64,000 bases of DNA, taken from positions 806,001 through 870,000 of the forward strand of contig NZ_FNSN01000003.1 of NCBI RefSeq assembly GCF_900105345.1. The letters are read 5' to 3'. The notes below the pieces were generated by a model. That model was not told the origin of the DNA. It did no database searches and saw nothing but the letters and a program-made list of their open reading frames with translations. Of this stretch, positions 49,492-58,761 are shown in pieces. Made by a program: the position numbers and the translations under genes. This DNA is from Arthrobacter woluwensis. Its GTDB lineage: Bacteria > Actinomycetota > Actinomycetes > Actinomycetales > Micrococcaceae. Each line of letters starts with the position of its first letter. The first letter of the stretch is position 1.

Positions 49492-50676
49492 GTGTTCGGG
49501 TTGACCGTACTGGACCTGGTCCTGCTGGTGACGCTGATCTCCTACGCCATCTATGGCTTCCGGAACGGCTTCCTGGTCACCGTTGGCGGGATCGTCGGCT
49601 TCGCGCTCGGCGCGGTGGCGGCGTTCTTCGCCATGCCGCTGGTCAGCTCCCTCGTGAGCGATGCGAAGTGGCGTCTGACGGCGGTGGTGGTGACCGCCGT
49701 CGTGCTCGTCGTCCTCGGCAACAGCCTGGGCGCCTCGGTGGGGCACCGGATCCGCTCGGCCCGCGCCGTCCGCTCCCTGCGGGGGCTGGACCGGCTCGCG
49801 GGCGCCGCGGCCAGCGTGGTGATGACCGCGCTGGTCATGTCGCTGCTCTCCTTCGGACTGAATTCAATGGGCGTCCCGGTCATCTCGCAGCAGGTGGCGA
49901 GCTCGCGGGTCATCCGGTTCATCGACGGGGCCACCCCCGCCCCGGTGCAGGGCGCCATGGCCCAGCTGCGGTCGAGCCTCATGGGCGAGGGGATCCCTAA
50001 GATCATCGACGGCGCCGCGCCGCTCCTGACCGGACCCGCTCCGGTGGGGTCCGCGGACACGCCGGAACTGAAGAACGCCGCCCAGTCCGTCCTCAAGATC
50101 ACCGGCACGGCATTCCAGTGCGGGCAGAACCAGACGGGCACCGGATTCGTGGTGTCCTCCGAGCGTGTCGTGACGAACGCGCACGTGGTGGCCGGTGTGA
50201 GCGAACCCGTGGTCGAGTCCCCGGACGGATCGGCGCTTGCGGCTCGTGTGGTGTACTTCGATCCGCAGCGCGACCTCGCGGTGCTGGCCGTCAATGGCCT
50301 GACCGCGCACCCGCTGCCGCTGCGGGAGAACCTGCCGACCGGCAGCGAGGCCGCCTTCGAGGGGTACCCGCACGGCGGACCCTTCCAGGCCAAGCCGGCC
50401 CGGGTGCAGGGCATCTCCCAGGTCGAGATCCCGGACATCTACGGCAAGAACCACGTCATGGGGGACGTCTACCAGATCGCGGGGGACGTCCAGCCGGGCA
50501 ACTCCGGCGGCCCGCTCCTGAGCCCCGACGGCCACGTGGCCGGGGTGGTCTTCGCCAAGGCCAGCACGAGCAGCGGGGTCGGCTTCGCCATCACCATGGA
50601 CGGCCTCAAGCCGGTGGCGGCCCGTGCCTCGACCCTGGATGTTCCGGTCTCCCCGGGCCAGTGCACCACCAAATAG
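49492..50676 (+). CDS. MarP-like membrane serine protease
   Basis: A 394-residue protein with four N-terminal membrane helices of the CvpA type (LTVLDLVLLVTLISYAIYGFRNG to VVVTAVVLVVLGNSLG) and a periplasmic trypsin-like domain. The catalytic triad is visible in VTNAHVV, DPQRDLAVL and QPGNSGGPLL. An early pair of cysteines (FQCGQN and the C-terminal GQCTTK) may form the redox-sensitive bond known in Mycobacterium MarP. The protease protects against acid and oxidative stress in that genus. GTG 49492 follows GGAAGGAA; GTG 49474 is also in frame. Confidence 0.9.
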   Translation: MFGLTVLDLVLLVTLISYAIYGFRNGFLVTVGGIVGFALGAVAAFFAMPLVSSLVSDAKWRLTAVVVTAVVLVVLGNSLGASVGHRIRSARAVRSLRGLDRLAGAAASVVMTALVMSLLSFGLNSMGVPVISQQVASSRVIRFIDGATPAPVQGAMAQLRSSLMGEGIPKIIDGAAPLLTGPAPVGSADTPELKNAAQSVLKITGTAFQCGQNQTGTGFVVSSERVVTNAHVVAGVSEPVVESPDGSALAARVVYFDPQRDLAVLAVNGLTAHPLPLRENLPTGSEAAFEGYPHGGPFQAKPARVQGISQVEIPDIYGKNHVMGDVYQIAGDVQPGNSGGPLLSPDGHVAGVVFAKASTSSGVGFAITMDGLKPVAARASTLDVPVSPGQCTTK

Positions 50677-50722
50677 ACTCCGCACCAGCAGGTGGCCGGC
50701 GCGCGCGCCCTCCGTGGCCGCG

Positions 50723-51274
50723 TCAGATCTGACGCAGGCGGTCCAGCACCTCTGCGAGCCGTGAGCCGAAACCGTGCACGGCATCCGCCGGAAGATCCCC
50801 GACCGGGAACCACCGCACGTCCTCGGACTCGTCGCTGACGGTCGGCTGCGGCGTCCCGTCCGTGATCATCGCGACGCCGACGTCCAAGTGGGAGCGGCAG
50901 TGCCCGAAGGCGCCCGACAACTGATGATGATCCAGATCCACGACGCGGAGCCCGCTCAGCTGCTCCGGACGGAGCCCGGTCTCTTCCGTGGCTTCCCGGA
51001 GCGCGGCCTCCAGGATGCCGGCGTCGTCACTTTCCAGATGCCCGCCGGGCTGAACCCAGAACCTGCCCTTGCCGTGGAACACGAGCAGCACGTGTTCCTG
51101 TGCGGCGTCGAGGATGAAGGCGCTGGCCGTCAGGTGCGACGGCAGAGGGCGACGGGACAGCACGTCGGCGCCCTGATCGAGGGCCACCAGGAATTCGGCC
51201 TGTTCCGCTTCCTCGGCGGGTGAGAGGGGCTTCCAGGAGGAGACGGCGTGCAGCGCGGAGTCGAGGAGAGTCAC
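50723..51274 (-). CDS. Nudix hydrolase, short form
   Basis: A 183-residue protein with a Nudix box PGGHLESDDAGILEAALREATEETGL (one residue longer than the standard pattern, as usual in this actinobacterial group), after SAFILDAAQEHVLLVFHGKGRFWVQ. GTG 51274 is preferred because a -10 like TATCAT lies seven bases before it and no ribosome site exists, so the message is probably leaderless. The upstream GTG at 51298 would include the promoter. Substrate unknown. Confidence 0.85.
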   Translation of the reverse strand: MTLLDSALHAVSSWKPLSPAEEAEQAEFLVALDQGADVLSRRPLPSHLTASAFILDAAQEHVLLVFHGKGRFWVQPGGHLESDDAGILEAALREATEETGLRPEQLSGLRVVDLDHHQLSGAFGHCRSHLDVGVAMITDGTPQPTVSDESEDVRWFPVGDLPADAVHGFGSRLAEVLDRLRQI

Positions 51275-51340
51275 CTGGGAATGATAGCGCCGCGGCACGT
51301 CGCGCTGTCCGGTGCGCCGTCGTCGTCCGCTGCGCTCAGC

Positions 51341-51805
51341 TCAGGCGTCCCGCTCGGCGAGGTAGTCGATGGCGAAGCGGTAGCCCAGCACGCCGGCCCC
51401 GGCGATGACCGCGTCGCAGACTCCCGAGAGGTACGAGTGGTGCCGGAACTCCTCGCGGCGGTGGACGTTCGTGATGTGCACCTCGACGGCGGGGAGCGCG
51501 ACGGCGGCGATCGCGTCCCGCAGCGCGACGGACGTGTGCGTGTAGGCGCCCGCGTTGATCACGATGCCGAGCGCGTCATGCCGGGCCTCGTGGATCGCGT
51601 CGACCAGTGCGCCCTCGTGGTTCGACTGGAACGCCCGGATCTCCAGGCCATGCCGGGCCGCGGCCGTCTCGCACAGGTACTCGACGTCGGCCAGCGTGGC
51701 CTGCCCGTATTTCTCCGGTTCGCGGGTGCCCAGGAGATTCAGATTGGGGCCGTTGAGGACCAGGATGGTCTTGCGGACAGGGGTGTCGGCTGCGGATTCG
51801 GTCAT
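51341..51805 (-). CDS. aroQ: Type II 3-dehydroquinate dehydratase
   Basis: A 154-residue shikimate-pathway enzyme. [17 protein letters not shown] holds the catalytic arginine and tyrosine, [32 protein letters not shown], and [17 protein letters not shown], with the catalytic histidine in EVHITN. Length is normal. It lies 66 bases downstream of the short Nudix gene start on the same strand and has no other aro genes beside it. Confidence 0.95.
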   Translation of the reverse strand: MTESAADTPVRKTILVLNGPNLNLLGTREPEKYGQATLADVEYLCETAAARHGLEIRAFQSNHEGALVDAIHEARHDALGIVINAGAYTHTSVALRDAIAAVALPAVEVHITNVHRREEFRHHSYLSGVCDAVIAGAGVLGYRFAIDYLAERDA

Positions 51806-51842
51806 GCTGTCACCCTACTCCCCGGACTCCCGCTGCGACGCT

Positions 51843-51903
51843 CGCGAAGTCACAGGTGACGCCCCTAAAGCCAGTGTTTCGGGGCGTCACCTGTGACTTC
51901 GCG
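51843..51903. repeat. 61-bp palindrome, family 1, copy 2
   Basis: Arms 51843-51865 and 51881-51903 are perfectly complementary over 23 bp, starting CGCGAAGTCACAGGTGACGC. Compared with copy 1 at 5641, the two changed inner positions are changed in both arms, so pairing is kept. It lies between aroQ and the DeoR gene. Confidence 0.87.
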
Positions 51904-51920
51904 GTGTATGGGTCGGTGCG

Positions 51921-52730
51921 TCAGGTGGCCGGCGCGAGGGGTGCGATGCGCAGACGGCGGACGCTTTCGGCGAGGATCGCCTGAGCCTTCTGACCCAGCC
52001 CAGGGTCCGTCACCAGCTCGTCCGCGTCTTCCAGCGCCGCGATACTGCTGATGCCCTGGATTCCCCACTTGGAATGGTCGGCTACCACGACGAGTTTGCG
52101 GCTGGACGCCAGGAACGCGCGGTCCGTCTCGGCCTCCAGGACGTTCGGCGTGCTGAACCCGGCCTGCGGGTCCATGCCGTGCACGCCGAGGAAGGTGACG
52201 TCCAGGTTCATGCTCTTCAAGGCCTGCGTCGCGACCGGCCCCACGAGGGCGTCCGACGCGGTCCGCTGGCCGCCGATGAGGATGACCTCCGTCTTCGCGT
52301 TGACGATCGTGGAGCGGTAGAAGATCTCCGCCGTCCGGATTGAGTTGGTGACCACCGTGATGGCCGGACCCTTGACCAGTTCCTGAGCGAGTGCCCAGGT
52401 GGTGGTCCCGGCGCTGAGCCCCACGGCCATGCCCTCGGAGACCGATCCGGCGGCCACGGCGGCGATGGCCTGCTTCTCCGCCGTGAACTGCGTGGACTTC
52501 AGCTCGAAGCCGGGTTCGTGGGTTCCGGCGTCGCCCAGGATCTTGGCGCCGCCGTGGATCCGTTCCAGCAGGCCCGTGTCGCTGAGGGCTTCGATGTCGC
52601 GCCGGACGGTCATGGCGGAGACTTTGAGGGCGTCGGCGAGATCGGAGACCTTGACGATGCGCTCCTTCTGGACCATCTCCAGGATGGCCTGATGCCGGGC
52701 GGCTTGCAGCATGTGCGACTCGCTCCTCAT
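51921..52730 (-). CDS. DeoR-family transcriptional regulator
   Basis: A 269-residue repressor. Residues 5-60 are the winged helix (ARHQAILEMVQKERIVKVSDLADALKVSAMTVRRDIEAL, HGGA), and the rest is the sugar-phosphate sensor with GLSAGTTTWALA, NSIRTAEIF, LIGGQRTASDALVGPVA and DHSKWG. It follows the sugar ABC transporter genes on the same strand by 64 bases, so it is the last gene of that operon and probably its regulator. A direct repeat of TTGTTC near the operon promoter is a candidate target. ATG 52712 is an alternative start. Confidence 0.9.
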   Translation of the reverse strand: MRSESHMLQAARHQAILEMVQKERIVKVSDLADALKVSAMTVRRDIEALSDTGLLERIHGGAKILGDAGTHEPGFELKSTQFTAEKQAIAAVAAGSVSEGMAVGLSAGTTTWALAQELVKGPAITVVTNSIRTAEIFYRSTIVNAKTEVILIGGQRTASDALVGPVATQALKSMNLDVTFLGVHGMDPQAGFSTPNVLEAETDRAFLASSRKLVVVADHSKWGIQGISSIAALEDADELVTDPGLGQKAQAILAESVRRLRIAPLAPAT

Positions 52731-52794
52731 GATCGTCTCCTGTGTCTGGATGAAGTCTAGTGCTGCGGTACCTGAGCGGGGTCGACGGCGCGGC

Positions 52795-53733
52795 TCACCC
52801 CTTGCTGGACCCCAGGGTGAGCCCCGCGACGAACTGCCGTTGCAGCAGGAGGTAGATGACCAGGGTGGGGATCACCGTGATCACGGCTCCGGCCGCCAGG
52901 AGGTTGTAGTCGTTGAAGAACTGACCCTGGAGGTTGTTGATCGCCGTCGTGACCGGAAGCCTGTCGCCGTTCTGGATGAAGAGCAGGGGCCAGAAGAAGT
53001 CGTTGTAGATGAAGATGACTTCCAGAGTGCCGAGGGCGGCGAAGGCCGGGCGGCACAGCGGCATGATGATCTCCCAGTACTGCCGCCACAGACCTGCCCC
53101 GTCCACGAGCGCCGCCTCGGTGAGGTCCGGGGACAGAGCCTTCATGTAGTTCGAGAGCACGAAGGTGCAGAAGCCGATCTGGAAGGCCGTGTTCACCGCG
53201 ATCACGGAGACGTAGGTGTTGAGCATGTTGCCGGAGTCGCTGACCGCATACGGGACCTGGAAGTGCTTCATCATGAGGAACAGCGGCGCCGCGAGCACCT
53301 GGGGCGGGAGCAGATTGCCGGCGGTGAACATGATCAGCAGGGTGATGTTGAACTTCCAGTTCACGCGGCTCACCGCGAAGGCCATGAGCGAGGCGAGGAA
53401 CAGTGTCAGCAGCACCGCCGGCACGGTGATGATCACCGAGTTCCAGAAGTACTTGGAGAACCCTCCCTGGGTCCACGCCTGCACGAAGTTGTCGAAGTTG
53501 AAGGGGCCCTGGACGCTGAAGTAGCCGTACTGATTGGTCGCCCAGCTCGGGCGCAGGGCGGTGTACAGCGCCCAGCCGAGCGGCACCAGCCACATCACGG
53601 CCATCACCACGAGGAAGAGGTGCGTCCCGTAGTGGCGCTTGCGCTTGGAGCCCCGCTGCACGGCGTCGTGCGCGACGGCGACGCCCGCCTGCCGCCCGGC
53701 GGTGCGGGTCCGGGGTGCGGTGGTGCTGCTCAC
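52795..53733 (-). CDS. Carbohydrate ABC transporter permease, MalG type
   Basis: A 312-residue membrane protein with six helices. The cytoplasmic coupling motif EAALVDGAGLWRQYWEIIMPLCRPAFAAL (EAA loop) is near residue 210. The N-terminal tail has RTRTAGRQAGVAVAHDAVQRGSKRKRHYGTH, and the C-terminus ends QRQFVAGLTLGSSKG, both usual for this subfamily. It overlaps the MalF-type gene by four bases. No ATPase gene is in the cluster, so a shared MsiK-like ATPase encoded elsewhere is likely. Confidence 0.93.
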   Translation of the reverse strand: MSSTTAPRTRTAGRQAGVAVAHDAVQRGSKRKRHYGTHLFLVVMAVMWLVPLGWALYTALRPSWATNQYGYFSVQGPFNFDNFVQAWTQGGFSKYFWNSVIITVPAVLLTLFLASLMAFAVSRVNWKFNITLLIMFTAGNLLPPQVLAAPLFLMMKHFQVPYAVSDSGNMLNTYVSVIAVNTAFQIGFCTFVLSNYMKALSPDLTEAALVDGAGLWRQYWEIIMPLCRPAFAALGTLEVIFIYNDFFWPLLFIQNGDRLPVTTAINNLQGQFFNDYNLLAAGAVITVIPTLVIYLLLQRQFVAGLTLGSSKG

Positions 53734-54701
53734 GATCTGCTGTCCTTTCCGAAGGTGCGGGTGAGGTAGAAGACGATCGGGACGAGGGAGACGACCAGGA
53801 GGACGGTGGCCAGCGCCGATCCGACCCCGAGGACCTGTCCTTCGCCGACCAGGTTCTGGATGACCAGCGCGGAGAGGAGCTCCAGGCCGTTCGTGCCGCG
53901 ATTGATGACGTAGACGACGTCGAACGCGCGGAGGGATTCGATGATGGTGATGACCACGATGACGATGTTCACGGGCTTCATCGCCGGGAACACCACACGG
54001 AAGAAGGTCTGGAAGCTGTTCGCCCCGTCAATGGCGGCCGCCTCCCGGAGCGTGGGGTCCACGCCCTTGAGACCCGCCAAGTAGAGCAGCATGACGTAGC
54101 CGGCGTGGCGCCAGGTGGCGGCGATCAGCGCGGCCCAGATGTTGACGGAGGAATCCCCGAACCAGTCGACCGCCTGCGGTGTGCCCGCGGTGCCGAGGAG
54201 GAAGTTGAGGAGGCCGTTGTCCCGCTGGTAGAAGAGCTGCCAGATGATGCCGACCAGGGCGAGCGAGAGCATGACGGGCGCGAAAAAGATGCTCTGGTAG
54301 ATCCGGGTCCCGCGGATGTTCTGATCCAGCAGGACCGCCAGCAGGAGCCCGATCGGGGTGGCGATGACGGCCAGGAACACCAGCCAGAGGACGTTGTGCT
54401 GGATGGCGGGCCAGAAGGGCGGATAGTCCTGCAGGATGAAGCGGTAGTTGTCCACGCCTGCGGGCTTCATGTCCGAGAAGTCCAGGCCGTTCCATTTGAT
54501 GAAGCTCAGCCCGATGGAGAAGAGCGTGGGAAGCCAGACGAAGATCAGCTGGATGAGGGTCGGGATGGCGACCATGGCGCTCAGGACGAGCACATCGCGT
54601 CTGCTGAGCCGGCGGACGCGGCCCCGGCGCTTCCGGGGTGCGGGGCCCTTCCGGGGTGCGGGGCCGCCGCCCGTCCGGGAGGCGGTGGAAGAGGTGGTCA
54701 T
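53730..54701 (-). CDS. Carbohydrate ABC transporter permease, MalF type
   Basis: A 323-residue membrane protein with six helices after a basic Pro/Arg-rich N-terminus that contains the repeat APRKGPAPRKR. The EAA loop reads REAAAIDGANSFQTFFRVVFPAMKPVNIVI. It starts 66 bases after the binding-protein gene. With the MalG-type protein it forms the channel of an importer for a mono- or oligosaccharide. Confidence 0.93.
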   Translation of the reverse strand: MTTSSTASRTGGGPAPRKGPAPRKRRGRVRRLSRRDVLVLSAMVAIPTLIQLIFVWLPTLFSIGLSFIKWNGLDFSDMKPAGVDNYRFILQDYPPFWPAIQHNVLWLVFLAVIATPIGLLLAVLLDQNIRGTRIYQSIFFAPVMLSLALVGIIWQLFYQRDNGLLNFLLGTAGTPQAVDWFGDSSVNIWAALIAATWRHAGYVMLLYLAGLKGVDPTLREAAAIDGANSFQTFFRVVFPAMKPVNIVIVVITIIESLRAFDVVYVINRGTNGLELLSALVIQNLVGEGQVLGVGSALATVLLVVSLVPIVFYLTRTFGKDSRS

Positions 54702-54767
54702 GGGGGATCTCCTTGCGATGGTGGCCGGGGCGTTCCGGGGAGCGCCCCGGCCACCGGTGGGTCCGGG

Positions 54768-56078
54768 CTACTGAGCCGAGTAGAGGGCCTTGGCCTGGGA
54801 CTCGAGATTCTTGACGTCCACGGTGCCGTCCTTGAGGAAGGCCTGGAGCGCCGGGATCATGACATTGTTGGCCATCGCCGGGAGGGCGTCGCGGTCGAAG
54901 AACTGCGTGATCGACTTCGCCTGGCCGATGACGTCCGCGCACTTCTTGTTCAGGGCCGTGAAGCCGCTCTGGTCGGAGCCCTTCGCGGTCTGGATGTTGG
55001 AGGGATCGCCCTTGTAGTAGGCGTCCTGGCCTTCCGGGGTGCCCATGAACTGCAGGAAGTCCTTGGCCGCCTGGTTGTCGCCGCCCTTCTTGGAGAGCAG
55101 GAAGCCGTCGATCGGCGCCTCCACGGCCTCCTGACCCTCGACCGCCACCTCGGGGAAGGGGAAGAAGTCGATGTCCTTGAGCACGGCGGGGTCGGTGAAC
55201 TGCTGCGTGACGAAGGAACCGAGGAGATACATGCCGGTCTTCTGTCCCGCGAGGGCCTTGGCGGCGTCCTGCCAGGTCTGGCCGAGTGCGCCCGGGTCCT
55301 GGTATGGCAGCAGGGCCTTCCAGGTGTCGAAGACGTCGCTGACCTTCTTCTGGTCCCAGGATTCCTTGTGGGCACAGAGATCCACATGGAATTGGTAGCC
55401 GTTGAGCCGCAGGTTCAGGTAGTCGAAGGTGCCCATCGCCGGCCAGCCGTCCTTGTCGGCGAAGCCGATCGGGATGATGCCGTCGCTCTTCATCTTGGCG
55501 CACAGGGTCTTGAGCTGATCGAAGGTGGTGGGGACCTCGTAGCCCTTGGCCGCCCAGACGCTCTTCCGGTAGAAGAAGCCCCAGGGGTAGTTGTAGTTCG
55601 GGATGAAGTACATCTTGCCGTCGGGGCCGGTGGAGGCCTTCTTGAGAGCGTCGGAGTAGTTGCCCCCGATCTTGGACCAAACGTCGTCGATGGGCGCCAG
55701 CAGTCCCTTGCCCGCGTAGTACTGCATGCGGTAGCCGGCGAACCAGGTGAAGGCGTCGTCCGGGGAACCCTGCAGGTACGAGTTGATCTTGTTCTGGAAA
55801 TCGTTGTGGGGAACGGTGTTGATGGTGGCGGACTTGCTGGACTTCTTCTGGAAGGCGGCGAGCGTGTCGGCGAGGGCCTTCTTCGGCACTTCGTCGGACA
55901 GGCTCGAACCCAGGGTGAACGTGGTGGCGGCGGAGCCACCGCCGGAGGGGCCGGAACCCCCGGTGCACGCCGCGAGGAGCGGAACGCCGGCGAGGCCGGC
56001 CGCGCCGAGTGCGAAGGATTTGAGAACGGTGCGACGCGGGGCGACTACGCTGCCGGCCGGCATCTGAGGCTGTGGCAT
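54768..56078 (-). CDS. Sugar ABC transporter substrate-binding lipoprotein
   Basis: A 436-residue family 1 extracellular solute-binding protein. The N-terminus has a twin-arginine motif (APRRTVLKSFALG) and a lipobox LLAAC (C38 region), followed by a Gly/Ser linker, so it is a Tat-exported lipoprotein. The mature part has the usual LADTLAAFQKKS, DDAFTWFAGYRM, PNYNYPWGFFYRKSVW and FLQFMGTPEGQDAYYKGDPSN. First gene of the leftward operon. The sugar is not predictable from sequence. Confidence 0.92.
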   Translation of the reverse strand: MPQPQMPAGSVVAPRRTVLKSFALGAAGLAGVPLLAACTGGSGPSGGGSAATTFTLGSSLSDEVPKKALADTLAAFQKKSSKSATINTVPHNDFQNKINSYLQGSPDDAFTWFAGYRMQYYAGKGLLAPIDDVWSKIGGNYSDALKKASTGPDGKMYFIPNYNYPWGFFYRKSVWAAKGYEVPTTFDQLKTLCAKMKSDGIIPIGFADKDGWPAMGTFDYLNLRLNGYQFHVDLCAHKESWDQKKVSDVFDTWKALLPYQDPGALGQTWQDAAKALAGQKTGMYLLGSFVTQQFTDPAVLKDIDFFPFPEVAVEGQEAVEAPIDGFLLSKKGGDNQAAKDFLQFMGTPEGQDAYYKGDPSNIQTAKGSDQSGFTALNKKCADVIGQAKSITQFFDRDALPAMANNVMIPALQAFLKDGTVDVKNLESQAKALYSAQ

Positions 56079-56117
56079 TTTTTCTCCTTCAAGAACCCAT
56101 TGCCTGTGATGTGCGCC

Positions 56118-56149
56118 ACACTAGCAGTCAATGGAACAAAAGTGAACAA
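56118..56149 (-). promoter_or_regulatory. Promoter of the sugar ABC operon with a direct repeat
   Basis: Minus strand TTCACT (56141-56146), 17 bases, TAGTGT (56118-56123). TTGTTC occurs twice, ten bases (one helix turn) apart, at 56144-56149 and 56134-56139, overlapping the -35. This is a fitting operator for the DeoR protein. In the same gap, TGCAAGCTTTTC near 56287 is a weak LacI-type site before the rightward operon. Confidence 0.5.
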
Positions 56150-56350
56150 GAAGAAACCTTCGCAAACATAAAGATTCAGAACCGATCTGAGTGTCGCGTC
56201 GGCGCGGCGACCCTTCTGCCGCGGAATGTCGGGGTCCAGCGGAGGGTCTGAGTCAACAATCTACACGTGTCACTTCCGTGTAATGCAAGCTTTTCAGGAA
56301 GAATCTCAGGTCTATTGACTCGAGTAGATCGCGCTGGGAGACTCTTCCGC

Positions 56351-57595
56351 ATGACTCAGATCTCACCGTTCTCCCTCGGAATCGTCGGCGCCGGCCAGTT
56401 CTCCGGCCAGTTCGCCAAACTCTTCAAGGCCCACCCCCTCGTGCGGGACGTCTACGTCACCGATGTGCTCGCCGAGCGGGCGGAGACGCTGGCAGCCCGC
56501 CAGGACCTGGCCGGCACGTTCCCCAGCTTCGAGGACATGCTGGCCTCCGACGTCGACGCCGTCGCGATCTTCACGCAGCGATGGACTCATGGACCGCTGG
56601 TGGTACAGGCGCTCAGGGCGGGCAAGCACGTCTACTCCGCGGTGCCCATGGCGATCAGCGAAGAGGAGATCGCCGCCATCATCGAGGCCGTCCGGGAGAC
56701 CGGGCTGACCTACATGATGGGGGAGACCAGCTACTACAACCCGGCCACGATCTATGCTCGCGACCGCAAGGCCGACGGCGCGTTCGGCCGGATCTTCTAC
56801 GCCGAAGGCGACTACGTCCACGACATGGACCTCGGCTTCTACGCCGCCTACCAGTACAGCGGCGGGGAGGAATGGCAGAAGACCGCCAGCTACCCGCCCA
56901 TGCTCTACCCGACGCACTCCCTGGGCGGAGTCCTCGGGGGCATCGGAGGCCATGTGACGAGCGTGAGCTGCATCGGCGTCCGGGACGAGCGTGGCGACGG
57001 CGTCTTCGACCGCGAGATCAGCATGTTCGACAACGACTTCTCCAACGCCACGGCCCTGTTCGAGATGGACGGCGGCGGGAGCATCCGCATCAACGAGTTC
57101 CGGCGCGTGGGCTACCCGTCCCATCTGCGCGAGAGCCGCTTCCGGTACTTCGGCACCGAGGGCAGCTTCGAGCAACTCGTCGAGACGGCCGTGTGGCAGG
57201 ACAAGGAGGGTTTCACCGATGTGAGTGAGCAGATCAGCACCCTGCCCAGCATCCCGCTCGATGACCCGTCCCTCGCCGACGTCGACCCCGCCCTTCGCGA
57301 CGCCTTCGTCTCGGGCCTCGCCCCCGTGCACGATCCGTCTCGGCTCCCCGCGGAACTCCGCGCCCTGCCGAGCGGACACGAGGGGAGTCACGCCTTCCTG
57401 GTGGACGACTTCGTGACCGCCGTCGCCACGGGTTCGCTGCCGCCCGTGAACGCCTGGACGGCCGCCCGCTTCACGCTGCCGGGCATCGTGGCCCACCAGT
57501 CGGCACTCCGGGGAGGGGAACGGCTCCCGATCCATGACTTCGGGGACGCCCCGGAGCTTCCGGCGGCCCGCAGCACCGAGGCCGCCCGCGGCTAG
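56351..57595 (+). CDS. Gfo/Idh/MocA-family oxidoreductase lacking the usual EKP motif
   Basis: A 414-residue protein. FSLGIVGAGQFSGQFAKLF is the dinucleotide motif and the second half has the alpha/beta domain with EGDYVHDMD, GGVLGGIGGHVTSVSCIG and FRYFGTEGSFEQLVE. In this family the sequence after the second strand normally reads HVxxEKP, with a catalytic or cofactor-contacting lysine; here it is HVYSAVPMAIS, so the Lys is missing. It is divergent from the sugar ABC operon and followed by a LacI regulator, so a sugar or polyol substrate is likely. Confidence 0.87.
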   Translation: MTQISPFSLGIVGAGQFSGQFAKLFKAHPLVRDVYVTDVLAERAETLAARQDLAGTFPSFEDMLASDVDAVAIFTQRWTHGPLVVQALRAGKHVYSAVPMAISEEEIAAIIEAVRETGLTYMMGETSYYNPATIYARDRKADGAFGRIFYAEGDYVHDMDLGFYAAYQYSGGEEWQKTASYPPMLYPTHSLGGVLGGIGGHVTSVSCIGVRDERGDGVFDREISMFDNDFSNATALFEMDGGGSIRINEFRRVGYPSHLRESRFRYFGTEGSFEQLVETAVWQDKEGFTDVSEQISTLPSIPLDDPSLADVDPALRDAFVSGLAPVHDPSRLPAELRALPSGHEGSHAFLVDDFVTAVATGSLPPVNAWTAARFTLPGIVAHQSALRGGERLPIHDFGDAPELPAARSTEAARG

Positions 57596-57605
57596 CATGG
57601 TGGCT

Positions 57606-58634
57606 ATGCCGGACCTCTCCGCCTCCTCCCGACCCGTGATCACGCGGAAGGACGTCGCCCGCCTCGCGGGCGTCAGCACCGCCGTCGTGAGCTATGTGGT
57701 CAACGGGGGACCCAAGAACGTGGCGCCGGCCACCGAGGAGAAGGTCCGGCAGGCCATCGCGGCGCTCGGCTACCGGCCCAATGCGGCGGCGCGGGCCCTC
57801 AAGAAGGGGTCCTCGCAGATTCTCGGCATGGTGGTCCCGAAGATCAGCAACCCGTTCTTCGCGAGCCTGGCCGAGGCCGTCGAGCAGGCCGCGGAGGAAC
57901 AGGGATTCGCCATGCTGCTGGCCGACTCCCGGGATTCGCTGACCGTTGAGCGGCGGCACCTCAGGAACTTCATCGACCGGCAGGTGGACGGGGTGTTCCT
58001 CTGCTCGGTCCTCGTGCAGCCGGACATCCAGGAGCTCCGGGAGCGCGGCGTCCGGACGGTGCTGCTGAACTTCTCCGAGGAGTCGCCGTCGGTGGATGCG
58101 ATCGGCCCGGAATTCTCCGAGAGCACACGACGCGCGGTCGAGCACCTGGCCTCGCACGGTCACCGGGACATCGCTCTGGTCATGGGTCTCACCACCGGGA
58201 ACGCGCCGGATCGCCGCGAAGGCGGCTGGCGCTCGGCCCTGCAGGGCCTGGGGGCGTCGGAAGGACGGATCTTCCGCTGCACTTTCGACCGGCAGGGCGG
58301 CTACGAGGCCGGGAAGCAGTTCCTCGCCGTCACGCCGCGGCCGGCCGCGGTGTTCATCAGCTCGGACCAGCAGGCCATCGGCTTCCTCCGCGCGGTCCAG
58401 GAAGCCGGTCTCCGTGTGCCCGACGACGTGGCGGTCATGGCGTTCGACGGTTCGGACGAGGCGGAATACTGTTGGCCGCCGCTGAGCACCGTGCGGCAGC
58501 CCGTCAAGGAGATGGCCGAGGCCGGCGTCCGGGCGATCATCGGGGCCGAGCGGGACGAGCCCTCCCGGAACCAGGTGTTCGACTGCGAGCTGATCCTGCG
58601 GCGGTCGTGCGGCTGCCACGCCGAGGGTTCCTGA
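57606..58634 (+). CDS. LacI-family transcriptional regulator
   Basis: A 342-residue repressor with a LacI helix-turn-helix (ITRKDVARLAGVSTAVVSYVVNGGPKNVAPAT, then IAALGYRPNAAARALK) and a periplasmic-binding-like sensor (ILGMVVPKISNPFFASLAEAVEQAA, DQQAIGFLRAVQEAGLRVPDDVAVMAFDGSDEAEY, PLSTVRQP). A -10 like TAGCAT (57593-57598) sits just before the start, overlapping the stop of the preceding gene, so it may have its own leaderless message. ATG 57597 is the alternative. Probably controls the flanking oxidoreductase operon. Confidence 0.92.
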   Translation: MPDLSASSRPVITRKDVARLAGVSTAVVSYVVNGGPKNVAPATEEKVRQAIAALGYRPNAAARALKKGSSQILGMVVPKISNPFFASLAEAVEQAAEEQGFAMLLADSRDSLTVERRHLRNFIDRQVDGVFLCSVLVQPDIQELRERGVRTVLLNFSEESPSVDAIGPEFSESTRRAVEHLASHGHRDIALVMGLTTGNAPDRREGGWRSALQGLGASEGRIFRCTFDRQGGYEAGKQFLAVTPRPAAVFISSDQQAIGFLRAVQEAGLRVPDDVAVMAFDGSDEAEYCWPPLSTVRQPVKEMAEAGVRAIIGAERDEPSRNQVFDCELILRRSCGCHAEGS

Positions 58635-58761
58635 GCGCGCTCGCCGTCCGTGTCCCGGCGCCGCCACGCATCCCCGCCCCGCAAAGGGGCGTCATGGACT
58701 ACCATGCGTCACGGCCGGTGTGCCAGTCTCGGAAGGGATCGCTCAACGACGGGAGAACGCC

